Shown: one piece after another, positions 37,884 to 48,709 of the stretch
How positions within the stretch are numbered: position 1 is the stretch's first letter
Layout: the number at the start of each line of letters is the position of its first letter
Assembly: GCF_900109775.1 (NCBI RefSeq)
Contig: NZ_FOAX01000002.1
Location: 124,001-188,000 of the forward strand
Length of the DNA stretch: 64,000 bases
From: Pseudoxanthomonas sp. GM95
GTDB taxonomy: Bacteria; Pseudomonadota; Gammaproteobacteria; Xanthomonadales; Xanthomonadaceae
Reading direction: 5' to 3'
Position numbers and translations under genes: made by a program
Notes under the pieces: model-generated
Told to the model about the DNA's origin: nothing
The model's input: only the letters and a program-made list of their open reading frames with translations
The model's database searches: none

Positions 37884-39188
37884 TTACTTGTGCAGCGAGG
37901 CCCGCACCCGCGCCGCGTCCTTGGCGCTCACCGCCGGCGCCTGGTTGGACCAGGCCTGGCGCACGTAGGTGGCCAGCTCGGCCACTTCGGCATCGTCCAG
38001 GCGGCTGGCGAAGCCGGGCATCGGCAGCACCGACGGCGCCTTGGCCGTGGACGGCGTGGCTGCGCCGGCCAGGATCACGTGCAGCAAGCCGTCGGGCCGC
38101 TTGGCGTTGACCACCGAGGCGCCATCGACATGCGGGAACACGCGCGCTGCGCCCTGGCCGCTGACGAAATGGCAGGCGCCGCAGTTGTCCAGGTACAGGC
38201 GCTCGCCGGTGCTCAGGTCCTTGGCGGCGGTCAGTCGGGCGATGGTCTGCTGGCTGGCGGCCGGGTCGAGCTTGGCCGTCGGCGCGGCCGCACCCGGCAG
38301 CGACTTCAGGTACGCGGCGATGGCCTGGAGGTCGGCATCGGTCATGTGCGAGGTGCTGTTGGCGACCACGGCTGTCATCTCGCCGCCGACGGCGGCGGTG
38401 CTGTTGCGGCCGCCGCTGAGGTAGTCGGTGATGTCCTGCTGCGACCAGTGCGCCATGCCGCGCAGCGCCGGCACCGGCCAACCGTTGAGTTCGCCGCCGG
38501 TGAGGAACTTGGCATCGCCGCTGTCCAGTGCCTGCTCGTTCATCGACAGCCCGCGCGGGGTGTGGCAGCTGCTGCAGTGGCCCAGGCTTTCGGTCAGGTA
38601 GGCACCGCGCGCGATCTGCTCACTGGCGCCGGCCGGCGCGGTGAAGCCCGCATCGGTGGTGAACAGCGCGTTCCATACCTTTAGGCCCGGGCGCACGCCG
38701 AACGGGAACGTCAGCGCCGTCTGCGGCGGCGCGTAGTCGCTCGGCGCCACGCCCTGCATGAAGTAGGTGTAGAGCGCATGCACGTCTTCGTCGCTGATCT
38801 TGACGAAGTCCGGATAGGGCATCGCCGGATACAGGTTGGCGCCATCGGCACGCACGCCGTTGCGCAGCGCATCGGCGAACTGCGCTTCGGTGTAGTTACC
38901 GATGCCGTGCGTCTTGTCCGGGGTGATGTTGGTCGAATAGATCGTGCCCAGTCCGCTCTTGATGGCCAGGCCGCCGGCGTAGTCGGGCTTGCCCGGCACG
39001 CTGTGGCAGGCCACGCAGTCGCCGGCACGCGACAGGTACGCGCCGCGTTCGATCAGCTTGGCGGTGTCGTCCTGCGCGGCGCTGGCGATGGGCGCAGGCC
39101 GGGTCTTGTGCGTGGCCACCACGATGCCCAAACCGACCAGCACGACGATAGCCAGCGCAAGCAGGGCGAAGAAGAGTTTCCTGATCAT
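37884..39188 (-). CDS. Triheme cytochrome c subunit of a gluconate 2-dehydrogenase-type complex
   Basis: 434 aa. An N-terminal membrane anchor (about residues 5-26) holds a periplasmic chain with three heme motifs: CVACH, CSSCH and CGACH. Each heme domain has a downstream Met ligand candidate (PAMPYPDF, LPMPGF). This is the electron-transfer subunit that passes electrons from the FAD subunit to ubiquinone in gluconate, 2-ketogluconate, sorbitol and related membrane dehydrogenases. Its ATG overlaps the flavoprotein stop (ATGA). Confidence 0.93.
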   Translation of the reverse strand: MIRKLFFALLALAIVVLVGLGIVVATHKTRPAPIASAAQDDTAKLIERGAYLSRAGDCVACHSVPGKPDYAGGLAIKSGLGTIYSTNITPDKTHGIGNYTEAQFADALRNGVRADGANLYPAMPYPDFVKISDEDVHALYTYFMQGVAPSDYAPPQTALTFPFGVRPGLKVWNALFTTDAGFTAPAGASEQIARGAYLTESLGHCSSCHTPRGLSMNEQALDSGDAKFLTGGELNGWPVPALRGMAHWSQQDITDYLSGGRNSTAAVGGEMTAVVANSTSHMTDADLQAIAAYLKSLPGAAAPTAKLDPAASQQTIARLTAAKDLSTGERLYLDNCGACHFVSGQGAARVFPHVDGASVVNAKRPDGLLHVILAGAATPSTAKAPSVLPMPGFASRLDDAEVAELATYVRQAWSNQAPAVSAKDAARVRASLHK

Positions 39189-40954
39189 GCCTGCACCATC
39201 GGGCCGGGGTTCTTGAGGTACTGCTCTTTGATCGCCTTGGCCGCGAACAGCGTGATCGCGCCGATCATCGCGGTCGGGTTGGCCTGGAAGTTCTGCGGGA
39301 AGGCGTTGCCGCCGGGCACGAACACGTTGTGCACGTCCCAGCTCTGCAGGTAGCGGTTGAGCGCGCTGGTCTGCGGGCTGTCACCCATTACCGCGCCGCC
39401 GACGTTGTGCGTGGACACGTACTTGGTGATGTCCCAATGCGAATCCAGCGACAGGAAGCTCTCGCTGAAGCTGTCAGGGTTCATCTCCTTGGTGATGTCC
39501 AGCACGATCTTGCGCAGGTGCTGCTGCAGCTTCAGCTCGTTCTGCTTCCAGTCGAAGGTGATGCGCAGCAGCGGCTGGCCCCACGGATCCTTGTAGGTCG
39601 GATCCAGGTCGACGTAGTGGTCGCGGTAGGACATGCAGCTGGTGGTGATGCTGATCTTCATCGAGTGGTCGTACCAGTCGACCATCCCGTCCTTCCAGCC
39701 CTGGCCCCAGCCGGGCGTGCCCTTGGGCAGCGCGGCGCCGATCGGCGCGCCGCTGGCCTGCGAGCTGTGGATCTTCGCGCCGCCCAGGATGCCCAGCGAC
39801 GGGCCATCGAAGTTGCCCGGCGAGACGTCGTTGAACATCTGCCCGGTCGCCCCGGCGGTGGCGAAGGAGTTGAAGTTCTTGTCCTTGAAGAACAGCGTCG
39901 CGCCGCCGTTGCTGAGGAACGCGTAGTTGCGGCCGACCGTGCCGGTGCCGGTCTTGGGGTCATACGGCTTGCCGATGCCCGAGAGCAGCATCAGGCGCAC
40001 GTTGACGAACTGGAAGCCGGCCAGCACCACGATCTTCGCTGGCTGGTAGACGATGTTGCCTTCGGCATCGGCATAGGTCACACCGCGCGCGGTCTTGCCG
40101 TCCGGATGCAGCTCCACCTTCAACACGTTGGCGTTGACGCGATAGGAGAAATTGTCCATGCGCTTGAGCGCATCGAGCACCGCGGTCTGCGGCGAGGCCT
40201 TGGAGTAGTTCAGGCACGGATACTTGCTGCAGTAGCCGCAGTAATTGCACGGCGCGATCTGGTTGCCGTACGGATTGGTCCAGGCTTGGGAGACGTTCGC
40301 CGACGGATTGGGGAACGGGTGGTAGCCCATCCTGCTGGCCACCTCGGCGAACATCGTGTTGTTGAGCGTGTCCTTCAGCGCCGGTAGCGGTGGCGGGTTG
40401 GAACGCGGGCCTTCGAACGGATCGCCACCGGGATGGATGACACCGTTGACGTTGCCGGGATTGGCCGACAGGCCGCAGACCTTGTCGAAGAAGTCCATGT
40501 GCGGCTCGATCTCGTCCCAGGTGAACGGGAAGTCCTGCACCTGCATGCCTTCTTCCAGCTGGCCCTTCTTGTAGGCGCCGTCGGCGTAGGTCTTGAGCTT
40601 GATGTCGGTCGGGGTCGGGCGGATCAGCACGCCGGTCCAGTGAAAGCCAGAGCCGCCCACGCCGGTGCCGGGCACGAAGGCGCCCCACTTGCGCGTAGGC
40701 AGCGCGGTTTCATCGCTGCTGTGGCGCACGGTCAGCGCGCCATCGCGCGGCGTGACCATGATCTTGTTGCGCACCGCGTACGCGTACTGGTCGGCGGGCT
40801 TGGGGTAGTTGATGTCCGCGTTGGTGCGGTCCGGGCCACGCTCGAGCGCGCGGACCTTGAGGCCGGCCTGGGCCAGCTCGATGCTCATCAGCGAACCGGC
40901 CCAGCCGAGTCCGACGACGACGACATCGACTTCGTCATTGGTGATGTTTGCCAC
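39185..40954 (-). CDS. GMC-family FAD dehydrogenase, large subunit (gluconate dehydrogenase type)
   Basis: 589 aa from GTG 40954 with AAGGGA upstream. The FAD-binding VVVVGLGWAGSLMSIELAQ is at the N-terminus, and the C-terminal GMC region holds THNVGGAVMGDSPQTSALNRY and the VFVPGGNAFPQN stretch. A Cys cluster CNYCGYCSKYPC (about residues 240-252) could bind an Fe-S cluster, as reported for related FAD-dependent dehydrogenases. There is no signal peptide, so the protein must leave as a complex with the Tat-exported subunit 3 encoded just upstream. The exact sugar acid or polyol is not predictable. Confidence 0.93.
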   Translation of the reverse strand: MANITNDEVDVVVVGLGWAGSLMSIELAQAGLKVRALERGPDRTNADINYPKPADQYAYAVRNKIMVTPRDGALTVRHSSDETALPTRKWGAFVPGTGVGGSGFHWTGVLIRPTPTDIKLKTYADGAYKKGQLEEGMQVQDFPFTWDEIEPHMDFFDKVCGLSANPGNVNGVIHPGGDPFEGPRSNPPPLPALKDTLNNTMFAEVASRMGYHPFPNPSANVSQAWTNPYGNQIAPCNYCGYCSKYPCLNYSKASPQTAVLDALKRMDNFSYRVNANVLKVELHPDGKTARGVTYADAEGNIVYQPAKIVVLAGFQFVNVRLMLLSGIGKPYDPKTGTGTVGRNYAFLSNGGATLFFKDKNFNSFATAGATGQMFNDVSPGNFDGPSLGILGGAKIHSSQASGAPIGAALPKGTPGWGQGWKDGMVDWYDHSMKISITTSCMSYRDHYVDLDPTYKDPWGQPLLRITFDWKQNELKLQQHLRKIVLDITKEMNPDSFSESFLSLDSHWDITKYVSTHNVGGAVMGDSPQTSALNRYLQSWDVHNVFVPGGNAFPQNFQANPTAMIGAITLFAAKAIKEQYLKNPGPMVQA

Positions 40955-40993
40955 GGGAATCCCTTGGAATACGAAAGAAAGTCGGGCGCGCGA

Positions 40994-41713
40994 TCAGGCG
41001 CGGTTGCCCATGACGCTGACCGGGCCGAGCGGGTACTTCACGTTGTGCTGGGTGACCCACTCGACGAAGCTGGCGCGCGCACCGGGAAAGCCGATCGCGA
41101 TCCAGGCCTTCATGCCCTTGTTGCCGCCGTACATCGGGTCGGAGAGGTAGCCGTTCTTGCTGTCGCCATTGAGCTCACCGAAGAACTGGCTGGGCTTGAG
41201 CGTGGTTTCACCCTGCGCGGCGAAGTCGACCTCATTGCCCTGCAGCGCCTTGAGCACCGCGTCCTTGGTCGCGGCGTCCAGGTCGCAGAACGCCTTGCCG
41301 TGTTGCGCGCGGCACCACGCGTCGGCCGCCTTGATGCCGTTGCGGTAGATCTGCTGCGGCGAGTACGGCAGCTGGTAGCCCAGCTCGGGCTTGGCGTGGA
41401 GGTCGAACGGCCCTTCCAGGTAGATCTCGCTGCCGAAGTCGCCATGCAGCTGCTGGTCGATAAAGATCGGGACGTTGGTCTCCAGCGCGCCCGGGCCCTT
41501 GCCGCCGGCCGGGATCAGCCGGTCGCACGCGGCCAGCACGAACTTCCATTCGTCGGCGGAGAAGAACGCGGGCTTGTAGGCGTCCAGGTCCGGCGCGGCC
41601 ATTTCGGCCGCCTGCGCGGCGGTGAGCAGCTTCAGGCCGATGCCCAGCGTGGGCAGGGCCAACAGAGAGCCCAGCAGGAACTTGCGCCGGGTGGTGGGGG
41701 TGGCTGGCAACAT
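40994..41713 (-). CDS. Gluconate 2-dehydrogenase subunit 3 family protein (Tat-exported)
   Basis: 239 aa from ATG 41713; the frame to 41914 adds an unsupported N-terminus. The signal TTRRKFLLGSLLALPTLGIG carries a twin-arginine motif. The mature part (FSADEWKFVLAACDRLIPAG, then the FIDQQLHGDFG region) is the small subunit of FAD-dependent gluconate/sorbitol dehydrogenases. It chaperones the flavoprotein through Tat. It is the first gene of a three-gene operon. Confidence 0.9.
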   Translation of the reverse strand: MLPATPTTRRKFLLGSLLALPTLGIGLKLLTAAQAAEMAAPDLDAYKPAFFSADEWKFVLAACDRLIPAGGKGPGALETNVPIFIDQQLHGDFGSEIYLEGPFDLHAKPELGYQLPYSPQQIYRNGIKAADAWCRAQHGKAFCDLDAATKDAVLKALQGNEVDFAAQGETTLKPSQFFGELNGDSKNGYLSDPMYGGNKGMKAWIAIGFPGARASFVEWVTQHNVKYPLGPVSVMGNRA

Positions 41714-42209
41714 GGTTGCGTGGCTCCAGGCAATGACGATGTCGAAGGCGTCAACGTCACGCCTGGGGCGGCCTTCATGCGCGGGGATCGATGCCGGGCG
41801 GATGAGCAGGGCCACGCCCAGGGACAGCAGGGCGCGAGGCCCGTCGGTTGCAGCACCGGATCGGCGCTGCGTGCGACTCGTCGCGGGCCGGTGGACCGCT
41901 GACGGAACAGTCATGTACGTTGCAGTGCGGCATTATGAATGCGCGTTCTGCCCGCTTTCCGCCTGTATTGATCCAATCATTGGATCGAAACTGGGCGTGG
42001 CTTGAATGCATCGCGTCAACTTGCAGGCGGTGGGCGGCTCCGGGTGCGCGTGATGCGACAACCGAGTGACTGCGAGATCCGGGCGGCCGCATGTCCGGCC
42101 GGGCGCGCCGTTTGGGGATGCGGGGCGCCGTTGGGAGGGATCTCATCGATTAAACTCCGGCCGCTGTGTGGCGCCGGATGTCAGGGGCGCCATCCATTCC
42201 CTGGTCTCG
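41714..42209. other. Intergenic region between divergent transcription units
   Basis: 496 bp without a supported gene. Frames at 41622-42005 (plus) and 41775-42146 (minus) look like chance. It should hold the promoters of the subunit 3 operon (minus) and of the unknown gene at 42210 (plus). The only distinctive site is the palindrome at 41970-41986. Confidence 0.5.
41970..41986. promoter_or_regulatory. Candidate operator palindrome
   Basis: Perfect 8-1-8 inverted repeat GATCCAAT-C-ATTGGATC in the gap between the dehydrogenase operon and the gene at 42210. A dimeric regulator is implied; no regulator gene adjoins it. Confidence 0.45.
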
Positions 42210-43163
42210 ATGCCGTCCATGCCGCTGTTCCGCGCCCGACATTGCTGGCTGTTCGCGCCTGCCGTGCTGCTGGTCGCGGCGTGGTGCTATCGCGATGGGG
42301 CCTCGGTGGCGCTGCCGGTGCGGCTCTCCTTAGACGCGCCGCAGGCGGAACTGTCAGCTGCGGGTGCGACTTCGCCTGTAGAGCCGCTGGAATACGCGGA
42401 TGCCAGCGCTTCGACCGTCGTGCCGGTGGCACACCGCCCAAGTGGCGACTTCGACGGCCAGGCAGACCTGCACCAGTACGCGCTGCAGCTGAAAGCCGCG
42501 GCCGATGGCGGCGACGCGCAGGCCAGCTGGCAGCTCAGCCGCGTCTACGACTACTGCGCCGGCTATGCGGTCGATCCGGCCGGCTACCAGGCCGACGACT
42601 TGTTGAACGCGCAGGGCGCCGCGCCCGGCGTGCGCGCGATGCTGGCCGCGCGCGGGCGCGTGGCGCAGCGCTGCGCCGGATTTTCCGCCGATGACGGGCT
42701 GGGCGCGCCGCTGGTCACCCTGCAGCGCCTACGTGCGGCCGAAGCCGGCAGCTTGGCCGCCGAAGCCGCCTTGCTCGCTCAGGGCAAGCCGCTGGAAGAC
42801 AGCGCCGACTATCGCCGCGGACTGGTCCAGCGCGTGCTGGACTCGCGCGACCCGCAGGCCTACCTGGCGCTGTCGCCGGCGATGGGCGCGGTCGCCAGTG
42901 GCGATGCTTCGTATCGCGGCTATGTGGCCGGCACCCAGTTCACCCAGCTCGCCTGGCAACTGGCTGCCTGCAAGCTGGGCCTGGAGTGCGGCGCCGGCAG
43001 CGCGCTGATGACCAGCTACTGCGCCAATGGCGGCATCTGCTCGCAGGACAGCGCACAGGATTTCTCAAGCTTCGTGCTCGACGCCGCGGTCTCGCGGCAG
43101 GGCGCGGGCACACTCGATGACATGGTGAGCACGTTGGTCAACGGCTCGGGAGGACGTACATGA
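42210..43163 (+). CDS. Hypothetical membrane-anchored or secreted protein
   Basis: 317 aa from ATG 42210 (MPSMPLFRARHC); ATG 42219 is equally possible. A basic start and hydrophobic segment (about residues 12-28) look like a signal peptide or anchor. The mature part is Ala-rich and helical, with a Sel1/TPR-like stretch (HQYALQLKAAADGGDAQASWQLSRVYDYC) and about seven Cys, four in LGLECGAGSALMTSYCANGGIC-type spacing near the end. I do not recognise a family. Its stop overlaps the next gene's start (ATGA), so the two are coupled. Confidence 0.75.
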   Translation: MPSMPLFRARHCWLFAPAVLLVAAWCYRDGASVALPVRLSLDAPQAELSAAGATSPVEPLEYADASASTVVPVAHRPSGDFDGQADLHQYALQLKAAADGGDAQASWQLSRVYDYCAGYAVDPAGYQADDLLNAQGAAPGVRAMLAARGRVAQRCAGFSADDGLGAPLVTLQRLRAAEAGSLAAEAALLAQGKPLEDSADYRRGLVQRVLDSRDPQAYLALSPAMGAVASGDASYRGYVAGTQFTQLAWQLAACKLGLECGAGSALMTSYCANGGICSQDSAQDFSSFVLDAAVSRQGAGTLDDMVSTLVNGSGGRT

Positions 43164-43522
43164 AATACCGTCGCTGGAAGCATGGCGCCAAGTTCTGGCT
43201 GGGCACGGTGCTGTTTGTCGCCTACTCGGCGCTGGCCGTGGGCGTGGTCATCGTCGATGCGCGCGATGCCAACCTGCGCAACCTCTCCAAGGTGCAGCTG
43301 ACCACCGTCGCCAGCCCGGAGGCCAAACGCAGCGCCGGCGCGGCGGAAGTGGCGGCGATCTATCGTGCGCAGAGCGGCATGCCGTTCTCCACGCTGCCGG
43401 CTGGCTCGACCTTCCAGATCGTCTGGCCCGATGGTTCCACCGAAACCCTGCAGATCGTCGACCCCACCTCATCCACCGGCATCACCCCGGTACGCCACAG
43501 CCAGCAGGTCGTGCCGAAGTAA
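43160..43522 (+). CDS. Hypothetical protein with N-terminal membrane helix
   Basis: 120 aa. One membrane helix (about residues 13-31) follows a basic N-terminus. The rest is a small soluble domain containing QIVWPDGSTETLQIVDP. No family recognised. It is translationally coupled to the preceding gene and followed by a strong terminator. Confidence 0.75.
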   Translation: MKYRRWKHGAKFWLGTVLFVAYSALAVGVVIVDARDANLRNLSKVQLTTVASPEAKRSAGAAEVAAIYRAQSGMPFSTLPAGSTFQIVWPDGSTETLQIVDPTSSTGITPVRHSQQVVPK

Positions 43523-43551
43523 GCGATTGGTTTGCGCACATCGCAGGCAAC

Positions 43552-43580
43552 AAAAAAGGCGGGGAACTCCCCGCCTTTTT
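43552..43580. terminator. Bidirectional terminator between convergent genes
   Basis: GGCGGGG / CCCCGCC stem (43558-43564, 43569-43575) with an AACT loop, flanked by six A and five T, so it works on both strands. It serves the gene ending at 43522 and accC ending at 43610. Confidence 0.92.
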
Positions 43581-43609
43581 CGTAGCTTCACTTCATCGAT
43601 CGGAATCGA

Positions 43610-44977
<1,368 letters not shown>

Positions 44978-44986
44978 GGGTGCGCC

Positions 44987-45469
44987 TTAGCCGATGACGA
45001 ACAGCGGCTGGTCGAATTCGACCGGCTGGCCGGTTTCGCCCAGGATCGCCACGACCGTGCCGGAGGCATCGGCTTCGATCGGGTTGAACATCTTCATCGC
45101 CTCGATGATCGCCAGGGTCTCGCCGGCCTTGACGGTCTGGCCCACGGTGACGAAGGCCGGCTTGTCCGGCGAGGGCGAGGCGTAGAAGGTGCCGACCATC
45201 GGCGAACGGACCACGTGGCCGTCCGGCAGGGCGTTGCCCGGCTTGGCGGTGCCGCCGGTGGAGGCTTCGGTCGGCGAGCTCATCGGCATCGGCTTGGCTT
45301 CGACCGGGGCGGCCACGGCCGCCGGGGCGTAGCTCATCGGCGCCGGGGCGTAGCCGCCCTTGGGCGTGCGGGCCAGGCGGACGGATTCCTCGCCTTCCTT
45401 GATCTCGATTTCGGCGAGATTGGATTCTTCCAGCAGGTCGATGAGCTTCTTGATCTTGCGCAGGTCCAT
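44987..45469 (-). CDS. accB: Biotin carboxyl carrier protein of acetyl-CoA carboxylase
   Basis: 160 aa, start [18 protein letters not shown] Pro/Ala-rich linker joins it to the C-terminal biotinyl domain, where the modified lysine is in EAMKM. The domain includes [19 protein letters not shown] with the thumb loop. It is the first of the accBC pair. The 249 bp upstream to tlpA hold no gene; aroQ was expected there. Confidence 0.97.
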   Translation of the reverse strand: MDLRKIKKLIDLLEESNLAEIEIKEGEESVRLARTPKGGYAPAPMSYAPAAVAAPVEAKPMPMSSPTEASTGGTAKPGNALPDGHVVRSPMVGTFYASPSPDKPAFVTVGQTVKAGETLAIIEAMKMFNPIEADASGTVVAILGETGQPVEFDQPLFVIG

Positions 45470-45718
45470 GGAGGCCTCTGTGGTTGTGCGGTTGGTACGA
45501 AGGAGGAGGGGGCGGACCGGGCCACTGGCCGGGTCGCGCGCAATCGGGTCGTGGGCGGATCAGTGCCGCGGCGGCATCGTGTCGATGCGGACGCCGCGCG
45601 GGAGGTGAGTCGAACGGCGTTGGCGATGCAGCAGGTTGACCATCGGGCGCTCCACGACGAAGGCGGCAGTCTGGAGGATGCCGGCAATGCTGTCCAGTTC
45701 GCCGAACTTGGCAGTGAT

Positions 45719-46348
45719 TTAATCGCGCGTTTGAATTTTGCCGGCACGCGCCGCCGCGTCGGCGGCCCAGTGGTCGATCTCGCCATGCGCGAAGGGGCCG
45801 ACCTGCTGCTTCAGCACGCGCCCGTCCGCACCGATGAGCACGCTGTAAGGCAGCACGCCGGCGCGATTGCCCAGCCAGACACTGGCATCGGCCGGGCCCG
45901 GGCTTTCCAGCAGCAGCGGGTAGCGCACCGGCACCTGCTGCAGGAAGCCCTGCACGCCTTCGCGCGTATCCAGCGCCAGGCCGACGACCTGCACGCCGTG
46001 CTCGCCCTGCGCGGCGGCGAAGCGATCCAGCTCGGGCATCTCTTGGATACAGGGGCCGCACCAGCTGGCCCAGACGTTCACCAGCAGTGGCCGGCCCTTG
46101 GCGAGCGCGGCGAGTTCGACGACGTTGCCGTCCAGATCGGGCAGGCGGATCGGCGGCATCGGGTCGCCCGGCGCGGCCGGTGTCACTCCGGCCGGCGGTG
46201 CCGGCGCCTGCGCATCCAGTGCGCGTTGCAGCACCTGCTGGCCGGCCTCGGTGCGGTGCCAGCTGCCCTGCGACCAGAGTCCGGCGCCGATCCCCAGCAC
46301 GCCGGCCGCCAGTGCCACCAGCAGCAGCCGGGTGTTGCCGGACGTCAT
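45719..46348 (-). CDS. TlpA-family periplasmic thioredoxin-like protein
   Basis: 209 aa. The N-terminal membrane anchor (about residues 8-25) places the AhpC/TSA-type thioredoxin domain in the periplasm. The active site is WASWCGPC, followed by the LPYSVLI cis-Pro loop. It is a probable reductase or isomerase fed by DsbD: its ATG overlaps the dsbD stop (ATGA). Confidence 0.92.
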   Translation of the reverse strand: MTSGNTRLLLVALAAGVLGIGAGLWSQGSWHRTEAGQQVLQRALDAQAPAPPAGVTPAAPGDPMPPIRLPDLDGNVVELAALAKGRPLLVNVWASWCGPCIQEMPELDRFAAAQGEHGVQVVGLALDTREGVQGFLQQVPVRYPLLLESPGPADASVWLGNRAGVLPYSVLIGADGRVLKQQVGPFAHGEIDHWAADAAARAGKIQTRD

Positions 46349-48615
46349 TGCCCGGCGGCGCGTTTCAGGGCGTCACGAACCAGTTGCGGGGTCAGCACCG
46401 TGGGCAGGACTTCGCCATCGCCGCCGCTCTTGGGGAACACCACGTACAGCGGCACGCCGACCGCCTTGTATTCGGTCAGGAACGCGGTAATGGTCGGGTC
46501 CACGTTGGTCCAGTCGCCGCGCATCAGCACCGCGTTACTGCTGCGCAGGGCATTACGGAAATCATCGCGGTTCAGCACGGCCTGCTCGTTGGCCTTGCAC
46601 GACACGCACCAGTCCGCGCCCATGTCCACGAAGACCACCTGGCCCTGCTTGCGCAGTTCGGCCAGGCGCGCGGGCGAATAGGGTTCGCTGCCATCGGCCG
46701 AGGCGGTGTTGCTGGTCGCGCTTGGCGGCGGCAGGCGATGCAGCAGCACCAGCGGCACGACCGACACCAGCAGGACGACCACCGCCAGCGTGCGGCGCAA
46801 CGGCGCGGTCTGGAAACGCACGCGCTGGAACGCCCACAGGCCCAGCGCCAGCACCACCAGGCCAGCCAGGGCCAGCGCCACTGCGTCGATACCGCGCTGC
46901 TTGCCAAGCACCCACAGCATCCACACCGCGGTGAGATACATCGGGAACGCCAGCACCTGCTTGAGCGTATCCATCCACGCACCCGGGCGCGGCAGGCGCG
47001 AGGCCAGCGCCGGCACCAGGCCGATCAGCAGGAACGGCAGCGCCATGCCCACGCCCAGCAGCGCGAACACCGCCAGCGCCACCGGCAGCGGCGCGGCGAA
47101 CGCAAACGCCAGCGCAGTGCCCATGAACGGCGCCGTGCACGGGCTGGCCACCACCACCGCCAGCACGCCGGTGAAGAAATCGCCGCCTAGCCCGCTGCGT
47201 TCGGTCAAGCCGCGACCGGCGCCGGCCAGGCCGTAGCCCACCGCGAACACGCCTGACAGGCTCAATCCCACGGCGAACATCACGTACACCAGCACCGCGA
47301 TCACCAATGGCTGCTGCAGCTGGAAGCCCCAGCCCAGCGCCTGGCCGGTGGCGCGCAGGCCCAGTGCGATCCCGCCGATCACCAGGAAGCTCAACATCAC
47401 GCCGGCCGCATACGACAGCGCGCTCGCCCGGGCATGCCCGGCGCCGCGGCCGCCTTCGGCCAGCGACAGCGCCTTGAGCGACAGCACCGGCAGCACGCAC
47501 GGCATTACGTTGAGGATCAGGCCGCCGAGCAGCGCCGCCAGCAGCGCGAGCAGCCAGGTGGAGGCGCTGTTGCCCTGCTGGGCGCGGGCCAGGACGTCCG
47601 GCGGCGGCGTCGAGCGCGGAACCTCGGCCGGTGCGGCCGGGGCCGGGGTGGCGCGGTCGTTTTCCAGCGGAATCGGCGCGGCGGTGCGCTCGGCTTCGGG
47701 CGTGATGATGCCGGCCGGCAGCGACAGCGTCACCTCGCGGGTCATCGGCGGATAGCAGATGCCATCGGTCTGGCAGCCCTGGAACGTGACCTGCAAAGTC
47801 GCCTGGGTCGCATCGACGCGATCGCGCTGGACCGGCACCGGCACTTCGATCTGGTCGAAGTACACCGTGACCTCGCCGAAGTGCTCGTCGCGATGCGCGC
47901 TGCCATTCGGCCACTTCGGGTTGCCCAGCGACAGTCCCTCGGCACCAGCCAAGGTCATATGGGTGCGGTCGCGATAGAGGTAATAGCCCTTGGCCGGGGT
48001 GAAGCGCAGCAGCAGCTGGTTGCCGGTGTCAGCGATGGCTTCGAAGTGGAAGGCGTCTTCCTGCGGCAACGGCGCCTGGTCGGTCGCGCCGCTCGCGGCC
48101 TTGCCGAACAGCGGCAGGCCGCCGGCTGGCGTCGGCAGCCCCAGTCCACCCGTGCCCGCGGTCGGTGCGGGCGCACCGCCGGCGCTCGGTTTGACCGCCA
48201 CCTGCAGCGTGCGGCTCTGCGGCGGGTAGCAGACGCCGGCATCGGCGCAGCCCTGGTAACGCACCTTCAGCGTGACATTGCCGGTGCTGGCGGACTGGCC
48301 CGGCAGCAGTGCATCCAGGCGCCCACGGTAGGTCTCCACCGGCCCGAAATACTGGTCGGTGTGCTTGTCGCCGTCGGGCATCTGCAGCGTGCCGGCCTGG
48401 AAATCGGCGCCGTCGGCGGTCACCGCCGTCCGGTGCCGGTACAGGTAATAGCCGTCGGCGATCTTCCAGTGCAGCGCGATGCCCTGGTCGGTGGCCTCCG
48501 CCGTCAGGGCAAAAGCCTGGTCGACAGGCAACAGGCTGGACTCATCGACTGCAACAGCGGGCAGGGCGAGGGCGGACAGGGCCAGCAGCGTGGCCAGACG
48601 ATGGATCAGGGACAT
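46345..48615 (-). CDS. dsbD: Thiol:disulfide interchange protein DsbD with duplicated N-terminal domain
   Basis: 756 aa. It carries electrons from cytoplasmic thioredoxin to the periplasm. After a signal peptide there are two DsbD-alpha domains in tandem: one with Cys123/Cys129 (YQGCADAGVCYPP) and one with Cys281/Cys287 (FQGCQTDGICYPP). Both keep the C-x5-C pair. The eight-helix core has NVMPCVLP (Cys373) and SPCTAP (Cys493), and the C-terminal thioredoxin-like domain has WCVSC (Cys670/673). Classical DsbD has one alpha domain and about 565 residues; the extra domain explains most of the length. The downstream tlpA is coupled. Confidence 0.95.
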   Translation of the reverse strand: MSLIHRLATLLALSALALPAVAVDESSLLPVDQAFALTAEATDQGIALHWKIADGYYLYRHRTAVTADGADFQAGTLQMPDGDKHTDQYFGPVETYRGRLDALLPGQSASTGNVTLKVRYQGCADAGVCYPPQSRTLQVAVKPSAGGAPAPTAGTGGLGLPTPAGGLPLFGKAASGATDQAPLPQEDAFHFEAIADTGNQLLLRFTPAKGYYLYRDRTHMTLAGAEGLSLGNPKWPNGSAHRDEHFGEVTVYFDQIEVPVPVQRDRVDATQATLQVTFQGCQTDGICYPPMTREVTLSLPAGIITPEAERTAAPIPLENDRATPAPAAPAEVPRSTPPPDVLARAQQGNSASTWLLALLAALLGGLILNVMPCVLPVLSLKALSLAEGGRGAGHARASALSYAAGVMLSFLVIGGIALGLRATGQALGWGFQLQQPLVIAVLVYVMFAVGLSLSGVFAVGYGLAGAGRGLTERSGLGGDFFTGVLAVVVASPCTAPFMGTALAFAFAAPLPVALAVFALLGVGMALPFLLIGLVPALASRLPRPGAWMDTLKQVLAFPMYLTAVWMLWVLGKQRGIDAVALALAGLVVLALGLWAFQRVRFQTAPLRRTLAVVVLLVSVVPLVLLHRLPPPSATSNTASADGSEPYSPARLAELRKQGQVVFVDMGADWCVSCKANEQAVLNRDDFRNALRSSNAVLMRGDWTNVDPTITAFLTEYKAVGVPLYVVFPKSGGDGEVLPTVLTPQLVRDALKRAAGQ

Positions 48616-48709
48616 GCCGCAAAGCTTAGCGAAAGCGGCGGGGTCTGATGGTGTCTGGCCGGCTGCGTTCGCGTCCGGTCTCGCCCCCGGTAGGGCGCAG
48701 GGACGGCGC

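Noticed and set aside
41622..42005. 127-residue plus-strand ORF upstream of the gene at 42210
   Set aside because: Overlaps the subunit 3 gene antisense, has no recognisable domain and no ribosome site.
45470..45718. Remnant of aroQ between tlpA and accB
   Set aside because: I looked for the family N-terminus and catalytic motifs on both strands and saw none; the gap appears to be promoter sequence.
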